The translations under genes were made by a program, and so were the position numbers. 64,000 nucleotides of DNA from an uncultured Ruminiclostridium sp. (GTDB taxonomy: Bacteria; Bacillota; Clostridia; Oscillospirales; Ruminococcaceae): contig CAKSFR010000014.1 in NCBI GenBank assembly GCA_934454635.1, positions 1 to 64,000 of the forward strand. Direction: 5' to 3'. Within the stretch, counting starts at the first letter, position 1. Each line of letters starts with the position of its first letter. The notes beneath the pieces were generated by a model. The model was not told where the DNA came from. It saw only the letters and a list, made by a program, of their open reading frames with translations, and did not search any database. Positions 1-7,012 of the stretch are shown here, in pieces.

Positions 1-91
1 AATCGAAACCCAAAATCCCGAGAATTGCCTTTTTCCGTGCTGGATTTTTTATAATATGCGCTGTGTAGCCACACAATTTTTTTAAAAGGTG

Positions 92-120
92 TTGACAAAT
101 GTCAAAAAATGTGGTAAAAT
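92..120 (+). promoter_or_regulatory. Promoter of rnpB
   Basis: TTGACA at 92-97 and TAAAAT at 115-120 are separated by 17 bases, a near-consensus housekeeping promoter. Transcription would start near 127, where the 5' strand of the RNase P RNA begins. Confidence 0.8.
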
Positions 121-126
121 ACCAAT

Positions 127-466
127 GTAATCTAAATCAGGTGGACGCGGGAAGAAATTCCTGAGGAAAGTCCGAGCATCATAGAGCAGGGTAGCTGTTA
201 ACGACAGCCGAGGGCGACCTTAGGGCTAGTGCAACAGAAATATACCGCCTGTTTTTCAGGTAAGGATGGAAAGGCGAGGTAAGAGCTCACCGGGGCGGCA
301 GAGATGTCGCCGCCATGTAAACCCTATCCGATGCAACGCCGATTGGTTCGAAGGATAACGCTTCTGCTCGGAGCGCTTCGTTTAAGGCGGCTGGAGCTTA
401 CCGGCGACGGTAAGACTAGATAGATGTTCACCCAATGACAGAACTCGGCTTATCGATTTAGTTACT
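127..466 (+). ncRNA. rnpB: RNase P RNA (catalytic RNA subunit)
   Basis: This is the RNA component of ribonuclease P, which cleaves the 5' leader from pre-tRNAs. Conserved blocks appear in order: GAGGAAAGTCCGAGC (about 161-176), CATAGAGCAGGGTAGCTG (about 180-197), GGGCGACCTTAGGGCTAGTG (about 213-230), GGAAAGGCGAGGTAAGAGCTC, AACCCTATCCG, and AGACTAGATAGATG followed by GACAGAACTCGGCTTAT at the 3' end. The ends pair: CTAAATC at 132-138 with GATTTAG at 455-461, forming helix P1. The layout looks closer to the type A (ancestral) class than the Bacillus type B class, which is known for clostridia; that class call is inferred. The gene has its own promoter. Exact ends are within a few bases. Confidence 0.95.
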
Positions 467-578
467 TTTTTCGGTAATAACCTTACGGTTATTATATATT
501 CATCATTTTCCCCCGTATACATGTGTAAAGCGCTTTGCACTTGTATAATATCCAAGTTGTTATATTCATTTTCCTCTC

Positions 579-608
579 CCCCTGTTGAAAAACAGGGGAT
601 CTTTTTTT
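579..608 (+). terminator. Intrinsic terminator downstream of rnpB
   Basis: CCCCTGTT (579-586) pairs with AACAGGGG (591-598) across a GAAA loop, and a run of seven T follows at 602-608. A weaker AT-rich hairpin lies just after rnpB at about 476-493. This is the stronger stop for the rnpB transcript. Confidence 0.8.
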
Positions 609-622
609 GTGTTTATCGGGTT

Positions 623-732
623 TAGTGCGCGCGGCGCTTGCTTCGGCTTTGCCGAAGCAAGCGGGCGGCGGCATTCGCCGCCGCAGTTTCATTTTGCTTT
701 GCAAAATGAAACCCGCGCGCATAGCCGCACTA
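623..732. repeat. Four-armed cloverleaf palindrome A (intergenic)
   Basis: Three hairpins lie in a row: 636-662 (12-bp stem, TTT loop), 665-684 (8-bp stem, ATTC loop) and 686-712 (12-bp stem, TTT loop). They are enclosed by a perfect 8-bp closing stem, GCGCGCGG at 627-634 with CCGCGCGC at 713-720. Four more pairs, TAGT 623-626 with ACTA 729-732, extend it. No protein start with a ribosome site was seen. The same architecture with different arm sequences recurs at 10550-10645 and 22402-22515. It could be a mobile palindrome, a structured RNA or a decaying insertion. Confidence 0.75.
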
Positions 733-775
733 TCCGTCCGACTGCGGCGTTTCGCTTGTGGGGGATAAGGCAAAG

Positions 776-868
776 AAATTGAAAGCCGCGAGTGTCCGCA
801 AAGCACAAAGCGCCCGCTTTGCGAGGGGGAATTAGCCCCCCTCAACAGCGGGCGCTGCGGCTTTTGCG
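776..868. repeat. Long GC-rich hairpin beginning AAATTGAAAGCCGCG
   Basis: GAAAGCCGC near 781 pairs with GCGGCTTTT near 862. Inside, AGCGCCCGCT pairs with AGCGGGCGCT, and AGGGGG pairs with CCCCCT. Read on the minus strand the structure ends in a T-rich tract, so it may terminate the minus-strand ATPase gene that ends at 956. The left-hand motif TTGAAAGCCGCG (779-790) recurs at 22608-22619 and 42953-42964, and inverted at about 22296-22307, always in GC-rich spacers. Confidence 0.6.
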
Positions 869-955
869 ATGTTTGCAATATTTCTCAGACTTTTGCCGAC
901 GCCGCGGGGAGTGGGGACTGCTGCCCGTTCAATGCGGCTCGCCATGCTCGCCGCC

Positions 956-1618
956 CTACAGCATTATCCTCCCGTCGGCAACCTCAATTCTGCGCTGAGC
1001 GGTCGCAGCGGCGTTTCGGTCGTGCGTTATCAGCACTATTGTTTTTCCGCGTGCATTTTCGTCATGAAGCAGCTCCATTATCCGATTTCCGGAGCGGCTG
1101 TCAAGGCTGCCGCACGGCTCGTCGGCAAGGATTACCGGCGCGTCTGCGGCAATCGCCCGTGCGACGGCAACACGCTGCTGCTGTCCGCCCGAAAGCTCGG
1201 AAGGCTTATGGTTTGAGCGCATCGAAAGTCCAACGCGCATAAGCGCTGTTTCCGCACGTTCAAGGGCTTCGCGTTTGTTCATTCCGCGATAGATAAGGGG
1301 AAGAGCCGTATTTTCAGCCGCAGTCAGTGCAGGAAGAAGATTGAATCCTTGAAAAATAAAGGCGATTTTTCGATTTCTGACCATTGCTTGGCGATTGGGG
1401 CGAAATCTCGAAACCTCCTCTCCGTCAAGATAATATTCTCCCGAGGTTGCAGTGTCAAGGCAGCCGAGAATATTCATAAGCGTTGTTTTTCCTGAACCGC
1501 TTGCGCCTGTTATTGCGACAAATTCCCCGGGCGCAATGTGAAGAGAAACGTCAGTCAGAGCTTCAACGGCTCCCGCTCCGGTGTTATATAACTTACATAT
1601 CCTTTTTGTTTTTATCAT
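956..1618 (-). CDS. ABC transporter ATP-binding protein, MacB/LolD type
   Basis: This 220-residue ATPase would energise an FtsX-type exporter. Visible motifs are Walker [11 protein letters not shown]-loop [10 protein letters not shown], signature LSGGQQQR, Walker B VILADEP and the switch histidine in LITHD. The start at 1618 is preferred because AAAGGA lies eight bases upstream; an upstream ATG at 1660 would add 14 residues with a poorer site. The matching adaptor and permease lie divergently at 1872-3680, so the exporter is split between two transcripts. The substrate is unknown; macrolide, peptide or lipid export are all possible for this family. Confidence 0.9.
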   Translation of the reverse strand: MIKTKRICKLYNTGAGAVEALTDVSLHIAPGEFVAITGASGSGKTTLMNILGCLDTATSGEYYLDGEEVSRFRPNRQAMVRNRKIAFIFQGFNLLPALTAAENTALPLIYRGMNKREALERAETALMRVGLSMRSNHKPSELSGGQQQRVAVARAIAADAPVILADEPCGSLDSRSGNRIMELLHDENARGKTIVLITHDRNAAATAQRRIEVADGRIML

Positions 1619-1748
1619 TCTCCCCGTTCCTTTCTTCATAATAACAGCAGGGAGATTCAACCGCGTTTGTAATTACCGCCCGCCCCTCAAGACAGCAGTA
1701 TCCGTCGCATTGATGCCTGCAATTACGGCTGCATACAATCATATTCAT
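1593..1748 (-). CDS. Small cysteine-rich protein
   Basis: This 51-residue frame carries eight cysteines in a pattern starting CSRNCRHQC and followed by CC and CCYY. It resembles the short Cys-rich metal-binding proteins common in clostridia, but I cannot name a family with certainty. The start ATG at 1748 has AAAGGTCGG about ten bases upstream; an ATG at 1814 (AAGGCGG upstream) would add 22 residues. Its 3' end overlaps the start of the ATPase gene by 26 bases, suggesting co-transcription. It may bind zinc or iron; that is inference from the cysteines only. Confidence 0.5.
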   Translation of the reverse strand: MNMIVCSRNCRHQCDGYCCLEGRAVITNAVESPCCYYEERNGENDKNKKDM

Positions 1749-1871
1749 AGCGTTACCGACCTTTCGTTTTATGCAAACATATTTTGCGGCAAAATTTTTT
1801 AAATATTCAGTCATATTCCGCCTTTTTCGGTAAATGCTAGGAGTGTATATTTATGAAAGGCAGGGTAAAAT

Positions 1872-2510
1872 ATGAAAAATTCAGTTAAAGCCGCAATCGT
1901 TGCAGCAATAGTCGGGGTCGGTATATATGCAGCCGCGTCTATGGAGGGCAGAGTCAACGCCGCGCTTAAAGAGGTAACTACTATAAAAATGAACCGCACG
2001 GCGTTCCGCAAGTCTGTTTCCGCTCGCGGCAGTCTGTACAGCGAAAACGACGTATGGTATGTTGCGGCTGCGGTGGACGAAAGCGATATCGGCGAAGTTG
2101 CCGTTGGACAGCCTGTCGCGGTTACGGGAGCGGCTTTTGCCCAAACTCTTGACGGAACGGTTGAGAGCATTTCCGACACGGCGGCTTCTGAAAACGGTAA
2201 AACGCTTGTCGGAGTTACCATTAAGCTCGGCGAGGGTGGAGATTTTTTAAAGAACGGTTATTCCGCGCAGGGAAGTATTTTTGTTGACGAGGCAAAGCTG
2301 CTCAACACCTTGCCGTACGACGTGATACGGCAGGACGACGCAGGCGAATATGTCTATGTTTACGACAATAACAAGGCGGTTATGAAAAGAATTGAAACGG
2401 GCGTTGAACTTTCGGACGAAACTGAGATAGTGCGCGGAATTTCCGAACAAAGCGAGGTTATTGCCGCGCCCGACGAGGTGACCGACAACGCGCTTGTAAG
2501 AAAGGAATAG
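1872..2510 (+). CDS. Efflux adaptor (membrane-fusion, HlyD/MacA-like), short
   Basis: This 212-residue protein has an N-terminal membrane anchor (residues about 6-23) and an extracytoplasmic part with a beta-barrel-like segment. The phrase AAVDESDIGEVAVGQPVAVTG is typical of HlyD/MacA barrel domains, followed by a C-terminal region with EYVYVYDNNKAVMKR. It lacks the long coiled-coil hairpin and lipoyl halves of full-length adaptors (usually over 350 residues), as in some Firmicute versions. GAAAGGCAGG lies about eight bases before the ATG. It ends three bases before the permease start, so the two are translated together. Confidence 0.8.
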   Translation: MKNSVKAAIVAAIVGVGIYAAASMEGRVNAALKEVTTIKMNRTAFRKSVSARGSLYSENDVWYVAAAVDESDIGEVAVGQPVAVTGAAFAQTLDGTVESISDTAASENGKTLVGVTIKLGEGGDFLKNGYSAQGSIFVDEAKLLNTLPYDVIRQDDAGEYVYVYDNNKAVMKRIETGVELSDETEIVRGISEQSEVIAAPDEVTDNALVRKE

Positions 2511-2513
2511 CCG

Positions 2514-3680
2514 ATGAACACTATAAGAAATGCAGTTCGCGGCGGACGCTCCGCGCTTACTGTCGCGGGAATTGCGATAGGCGTGTTTGCAATCGTGCTT
2601 ATTTCCGTACTGAGTGAAACCGGCTCGGCAAAAATCTCTCAGGCAATGACAGATATGGGGATAAACTCGGTCATGGTTCAGGCGCAGTCAGACTACGATT
2701 CCGACCTTTCCGATGACGATATCGAGGTGCTTTCCCATATCGGCGGAGTGCGGAAGGCTATGCCGCTTATGGGCAGCTATACCGAAAGTCTGCTTTGCGG
2801 GCAGACCGATGACTGCATGGTATGGGGTGTGAACGACGAGGCGCGTGAGATAATCTCGCTCACCGCTAAGCACGGCAGACTGATAAGCAAGGGCGATGTT
2901 GACGGCGAAAAAAAGATCTGCGTCGTAGACGAGGATCTCGCTGTTGCCGCCTACGGCCGCAGCAATATTGTCGGGAAAACCATACGGCTGTATCTTGGCG
3001 GCGAATACCACACATTTTCCGTGACAGGCGTTGCGCGTTCGGGCGTTTCATCGCTTCAGAATATGCTTTCGGGGATAATCCCCAAGTTTGTGTATATTCC
3101 ATACACAACCATGCAGGAAATCACGGGCAAGAAGAATTACGACAAAATCGCGGTTCTTACAGAGCCGACAGCGGATTCCGAAGCAATTTCCGACAGAATA
3201 ACTCAGGGACTTTCGCGCAATCGTGCCGAGGACGAGGGAATAAGCGTGAACAATCTTCAGCAGCACAAATCCCAGCTCGACGGTATTTTATCCACGATAA
3301 AGCTGCTGCTTTCGCTTGTCGCGGGAATTTCGCTGCTTGTTTCGGGGATAACGGTCATGACGACAATGCTTGCGAGCGTCGGCGAGCGAAAACGTGAAAT
3401 AGGCATTAAAAAGGCGATCGGCGCAAAAAACAGCTCGCTTGCGGTTGAATTTATGCGCGAAAGCCTTGTTATAACGGCGGCGGGCGGAATTACGGGAATA
3501 GTTCTCGGTTTTCTTGTGTCACTTATCGGGTGCGCGGTGCTTGGAATGTCTATGCAGGCGGATATCGTGCTTATTGCGGCGGCGTTTGCCGCGGCGGTGC
3601 TTGTCGGAGTAACTTTCTCGGTTTATCCCGCAATGAAGGCGGCTTCAATGTGTCCTGTTGAAGCGCTCAGAGAAAATTAA
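2514..3680 (+). CDS. ABC transporter permease, MacB/FtsX family
   Basis: This 388-residue permease has one N-terminal membrane helix (about 13-33), a MacB-type periplasmic domain (about 40-240), and three C-terminal helices (about 265-385). The typical FtsX segment ERKREIGIKKAIGAKN sits between helices two and three. A ribosome site AAAGGA precedes the ATG. It would pair with the ATPase encoded divergently at 956-1618 and the adaptor upstream. The C-terminal end ALREN is usual for the family. The transported compound cannot be read from sequence. Confidence 0.9.
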   Translation: MNTIRNAVRGGRSALTVAGIAIGVFAIVLISVLSETGSAKISQAMTDMGINSVMVQAQSDYDSDLSDDDIEVLSHIGGVRKAMPLMGSYTESLLCGQTDDCMVWGVNDEAREIISLTAKHGRLISKGDVDGEKKICVVDEDLAVAAYGRSNIVGKTIRLYLGGEYHTFSVTGVARSGVSSLQNMLSGIIPKFVYIPYTTMQEITGKKNYDKIAVLTEPTADSEAISDRITQGLSRNRAEDEGISVNNLQQHKSQLDGILSTIKLLLSLVAGISLLVSGITVMTTMLASVGERKREIGIKKAIGAKNSSLAVEFMRESLVITAAGGITGIVLGFLVSLIGCAVLGMSMQADIVLIAAAFAAAVLVGVTFSVYPAMKAASMCPVEALREN

Positions 3681-3684
3681 AAAT

Positions 3685-3720
3685 ATACCGCAGTCAATTT
3701 TGCAGACTGCGGTATTTCCT
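3685..3720. terminator. Bidirectional terminator between permease gene and murC
   Basis: ATACCGCAGTC at 3685-3695 pairs with GACTGCGGTAT at 3705-3715. T-rich tracts follow on the plus strand and, more strongly, on the minus strand. It separates the convergent permease and murC genes. Confidence 0.8.
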
Positions 3721-5109
3721 TTATTCAAAATGCTCGACGGTTCCGCCGAGTTTTTCGATCATCAGGTAAGCGACCTTATAGACATCGCCGCAGCCGAACG
3801 TTATAACGAGATCTCCGGGCTGAGCGTTCGCGCAGACGTAATCGGCAACCTCGCTGAACGTTGCGAAATTCACCGCTCCCGGGATTTTTTCGGCGAGGTC
3901 TTTGCTGTAAATGTTATAAGTGTTCTTCTCGCGGCTGCCCATTATCTCGGTAAGAACGACTTTGTCGGCGATTTTAAGCGCGTCGGCGAACTCGTTTATC
4001 AGAGTGGCTGTACGCGAATAGGTGAACGGCTGGTGAACCGCCCAGACCCTCTTGAAATTCATTTTCTTTGCGGTTTCAAGCAGAGTTCTTACCTCTGTCG
4101 GGTGATGCGCATAATCGTCAACGATCGTTATTCCGTTCAGTTCCGCGAGCTTTTCAAAGCGGCGTACCGCGCCGAAAAATGTTGACAGTCCTTTGTTCAG
4201 AGACTCGGTCTTACAGCCAAGCTCCAGAGCCGCCGCGCAGGCGGCAGCAGCGTTAAGCACATTGTGCGCTCCGGGAACGTGTATCGAGATCGTATCAATT
4301 TTTTCACCGCGGCGCATTAGGTCGAAGCGCGTGTGGAAATCCGAAACTTTTTCGATATTTGCGGGATAGTAATCGTTCTTTTCGCTTTTTCCGAAAGAAA
4401 TTCTCTCCCCCGCAAAAACGCTGTTGTTAAGCGCGATATTTGTGTTCTCGTCGTCGCCGTTGTACACGATTCTGTCTGTTGTGAGGTTGCAGAATTTCGT
4501 GAACGACGCGCGCAGATTATCCATCGTCTTGAAGTAATCCAGATGGTCGCAGTCTATGTTGAGAATAACCGAGGTGTTCGGGTACAGCTTTAAAAATGTA
4601 TCAACAAATTCGCACGCCTCGCAAACCATCGTATCGCTTTTTCCGCAGATCCCGCTGCCGTGAATTGCTTTCAGCTTTCCGCCTATGACCGCCGTGAGGT
4701 CGATCCCGTCGGCTAAGAAAATATGCGTCAGCATTGACGTTGCGGTAGTTTTTCCGTGCGTTCCGCAGACACAGACAGCGTTCTTATATCGGCTTGTTAT
4801 AAGTCCGAGAAGCACCGAGCGCTCGATAACGGGCACGCCGCTTGCTTTCGCGGCGATAAGCTCGGGGTTGTCGCTCATTATCGCCGCCGTGTGGACGATA
4901 AGGTCTGCGCCCTCGATATTTTCGGCGCGCTGACCGAGAAAAACGGGTATCCCCATTTTGCGGACGGCTGCGAGCGTTTCGGTTTCGTTGTTGTCCGAGC
5001 CTGTCAGATAAAATCCCTGTCCGTGGAGTATCTGCGCGAGTGGGTACATTCCGCTTCCGCCGATTCCGATAAAATGAATATGCTTTTTTCCGCTTAAAAA
5101 ATCTTCCAT
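3721..5109 (-). CDS. murC: UDP-N-acetylmuramate--L-alanine ligase
   Basis: MurC adds L-alanine to UDP-MurNAc with ATP, the first amino-acid step in cytoplasmic peptidoglycan precursor synthesis. The 462-residue length is normal. The N-terminal Rossmann motif is HFIGIGGSGMYPLA, the ATP site is CGTHGKTTATSM, and the C-terminal domain carries DDYAHHPTEV, a MurC signature. GAAAGGA lies seven bases before the ATG. Upstream on the minus strand are TTGAAT and TACAAT at 16-base spacing, a possible promoter overlapping the palindrome at 5152-5171. Confidence 0.96.
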   Translation of the reverse strand: MEDFLSGKKHIHFIGIGGSGMYPLAQILHGQGFYLTGSDNNETETLAAVRKMGIPVFLGQRAENIEGADLIVHTAAIMSDNPELIAAKASGVPVIERSVLLGLITSRYKNAVCVCGTHGKTTATSMLTHIFLADGIDLTAVIGGKLKAIHGSGICGKSDTMVCEACEFVDTFLKLYPNTSVILNIDCDHLDYFKTMDNLRASFTKFCNLTTDRIVYNGDDENTNIALNNSVFAGERISFGKSEKNDYYPANIEKVSDFHTRFDLMRRGEKIDTISIHVPGAHNVLNAAAACAAALELGCKTESLNKGLSTFFGAVRRFEKLAELNGITIVDDYAHHPTEVRTLLETAKKMNFKRVWAVHQPFTYSRTATLINEFADALKIADKVVLTEIMGSREKNTYNIYSKDLAEKIPGAVNFATFSEVADYVCANAQPGDLVITFGCGDVYKVAYLMIEKLGGTVEHFE

Positions 5110-5151
5110 AAAAAATTCCTTTCAACAGAAGTATTGTAAAAAATCGGTGCG

Positions 5152-5171
5152 TTATTCAAATATATGAATAA
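5152..5171. promoter_or_regulatory. Palindrome between murC and spoVG
   Basis: TTATTCA (5152-5158) and TGAATAA (5165-5171) form perfect seven-base arms around a six-base centre. The site overlaps the proposed -35 of murC and lies about 57 bases before the spoVG start. It could be an operator acting on either gene. Confidence 0.4.
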
Positions 5172-5227
5172 ATCCGCCGACTATGTGAAAAATACAGATA
5201 GTACCAAATTGAGAAAGGACACAGATT

Positions 5228-5506
5228 ATGAACATCAGTGACATTCGCATCAGAAAAATTTTACAGGACGGGCGGCTTCGCGCCGTAGTTTCAATGACCG
5301 TGGACGATTCTCTCGCCGTTCACGACATAAAGGTCGTACAGGGCGACGACCGTCTTTTTGTGGCAATGCCGAGCAGAAAGGACGAGTCCGGCGTTTTCCG
5401 TGATATCGTTCACCCGATAAGCCCCGACGCGCGCGGAGATATTGAAGCGCGGATAATTGCCGCCTATGAGGAACACCTATCAGCCCAGCAGCAGGGAGGA
5501 TTTTAA
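5228..5506 (+). CDS. spoVG: SpoVG family regulator
   Basis: SpoVG is a small nucleic-acid-binding protein that affects septum formation and sporulation in Bacillus and global gene expression elsewhere. The 92-residue product matches the family: MNISDIRIRK start, DGRLRAVVSMTVDDSLAVHDIKV-type strands, the conserved GDDRLFVAMPSRK segment, and RDIVHPI. GAGAAAGGAC precedes the ATG. Its 3' end overlaps the convergent Nudix gene by 27 bases, so each transcript may run antisense into the other. No clear sigma-H promoter was recognised. Confidence 0.95.
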   Translation: MNISDIRIRKILQDGRLRAVVSMTVDDSLAVHDIKVVQGDDRLFVAMPSRKDESGVFRDIVHPISPDARGDIEARIIAAYEEHLSAQQQGGF

Positions 5507-6013
5507 CAGTGCAAGCTGGGTCTTTGCGTCCTCAATCTCGTTGTTCATCACCATTTTTACCGCCTTATCGAGCGGAATTGTGAGAACGTCGAGAAACTCG
5601 TCCTCGTCGAGGTGCTGCTGCGATTTGTGCAGCCCCGAAGCGAGGTACATATAAATTATTTCCGTGTCATAAGCGGGGGTAGGGTAAAGGCAGCCGAGCG
5701 ATTCAAATTTATCGGCGGTAAAGCCCGCCTCCTCACGCAGCTCGCGCTTTCCGCATTCAAGCGGATTTTCGCCGTATTCAAGCTTTCCCGCCGGAATTTC
5801 AAGAAGCACTTTTTTGTGCGGATATCTGAACTGCTTTACGAAGTAAACTTCTTTTTTTTCGTTCACTGCGACAATGCAGACACCGCCGGGGTGGCGTATA
5901 ACGTCGCGGTTTGCCTGTTTTCCGTTTTCGAGCACGACCGTGTCCGAATAAACTTCCAGAATCCCGCCTTTATGAGCGAGTGTGCTGCTTATTGTCTGTT
6001 CCTGAAGATGCAT
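5480..6013 (-). CDS. nudF: Nudix hydrolase, ADP-ribose pyrophosphatase type
   Basis: This 177-residue enzyme probably hydrolyses ADP-ribose to AMP and ribose 5-phosphate. The Nudix box starts GKLEYGENPLECGKREL and continues with REEAGF, giving the G-x5-E-x7-RE-x2-EE-x-G pattern. The flanking phrases VYFVKQFRYPHKK, LEIPAGKLE and LYPTPAYDTEIIYMYLA are typical of the ADP-ribose subgroup. AAGGAG lies before the ATG. A perfect palindrome at 6046-6062 sits just upstream. Substrate specificity is inferred. Confidence 0.88.
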   Translation of the reverse strand: MHLQEQTISSTLAHKGGILEVYSDTVVLENGKQANRDVIRHPGGVCIVAVNEKKEVYFVKQFRYPHKKVLLEIPAGKLEYGENPLECGKRELREEAGFTADKFESLGCLYPTPAYDTEIIYMYLASGLHKSQQHLDEDEFLDVLTIPLDKAVKMVMNNEIEDAKTQLALLKSSLLLG

Positions 6014-6045
6014 AAAATACTCCTTATATTATTTTTTGATCTTCC

Positions 6046-6062
6046 TATAGACATTGTCTATA
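6046..6062. promoter_or_regulatory. Perfect palindrome upstream of the Nudix gene
   Basis: TATAGACA (6046-6053) and TGTCTATA (6055-6062) are perfect eight-base arms around one T. It lies about 33 bases upstream of the Nudix start codon, in the position of an operator. No repressor for it is visible in this window. Confidence 0.5.
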
Positions 6063-6081
6063 TATTGATTAGAAATTAGTA

Positions 6082-6978
6082 TTAATATATCACCGCGCCG
6101 TATTTTTCAACGGCTTTTTTCAGCGTGCGTTCGTCCAGCTCGCAGGTGCTGTCAACAAGCGCCCGTCCCTGATAAAGCATAAGCGCGAGCATCAGCGTAA
6201 TTTCGTTTTCCGTGCTGAACATTACGGGCAGAGAAGCCATGTGCGCGTGCTCGGCGAAAGTTATCGCGTCGTCGGGCGTTTCAAGCTGGATTTTTAGCAC
6301 GTCATAGGCTTCGTGCGAAAGAATGGATATTTCTTCCTCCATTCCGTCGCTGCATTCGATCGCTTCCGAGATTTCGGTCGTGTCGGGTTCAAGAAAGAAC
6401 GCTTCACGTTCGTTCGCAAGCAGCAGCGCGGTTTCATTTTCCTTCGGAGGAATGCACATAATCCCGTTTTCGTCCGAAATTATTTCAAAGCCTTTTTCTT
6501 CGAGAATAAAACGCGCTTCGGCGCTTATGTTTCCGTGTTTCAGCTTTGCGAGAAGCGGGATCTTCGCTATCTTCGCAAGTCTGTCCATGCCGTCGATAAG
6601 CGTTTCCTCGTCCTCGGTGCATATTCCGAAGCCCGAAAGCCCCATGCTTTGCAGGATTATCAGCGCGGCGTCTGCGGGCAGCTCCGCCTCGGTCAGAAGT
6701 TCTCCGTCAACGTCAATAATAGCAAAAACGGGCTTTTTTCTTTTTTTGCACTCGATAAGTGCGCCGCGCAGGTCCGCCGCAAGGCTCATTCCTTCAAGAA
6801 TGAAGCACGAAGCGTCGGGCTTTTCGTCTATAAGCGCGGAGTAATGTTTTTTAAGCTCGGTGAAGCTGTGTTCGTCGTATGGTTCAATCATCATACCGCT
6901 TTCACCGAGCAGCAGGGCGTTATACGGGTCGCTGCCGTCCGGCAGCGTATACTTACCGGTACAACTGTCGCTTTTCAT
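6082..6978 (-). CDS. MetH-like protein (homocysteine-methyltransferase/pterin-domain relative), probably inactive
   Basis: This 298-residue protein is not a standard enzyme. Residues about 70-160 follow the order of a methionine-synthase homocysteine domain: KKPVFAIIDVDGELLT, ALIILQSMGLSGFGIC and AKIPLLAKLKHG correspond to conserved MetH segments. The C-terminus (YQGRALVDST, VEKYGAVI) resembles the start of the pterin domain. One zinc-ligand cysteine position is kept (GFGIC), but the later GGCCGT motif is not; only one cysteine (IMCIPP) is near. The usual catalytic barrel is shortened. GAAAGGA precedes the ATG. It lies 34 bases after argS on the same strand. A regulatory or scaffold role is possible; function is unknown. 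Confidence 0.6.
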   Translation of the reverse strand: MKSDSCTGKYTLPDGSDPYNALLLGESGMMIEPYDEHSFTELKKHYSALIDEKPDASCFILEGMSLAADLRGALIECKKRKKPVFAIIDVDGELLTEAELPADAALIILQSMGLSGFGICTEDEETLIDGMDRLAKIAKIPLLAKLKHGNISAEARFILEEKGFEIISDENGIMCIPPKENETALLLANEREAFFLEPDTTEISEAIECSDGMEEEISILSHEAYDVLKIQLETPDDAITFAEHAHMASLPVMFSTENEITLMLALMLYQGRALVDSTCELDERTLKKAVEKYGAVIY

Positions 6979-7012
6979 GATACTTTTCCTTTCATAAAGA
7001 TTGCGTTAATAA

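Noticed and set aside
600..950. Short open frames in the GC-rich spacer after rnpB
   Set aside because: They follow the palindromes and have no ribosome sites; their translations are not protein-like.
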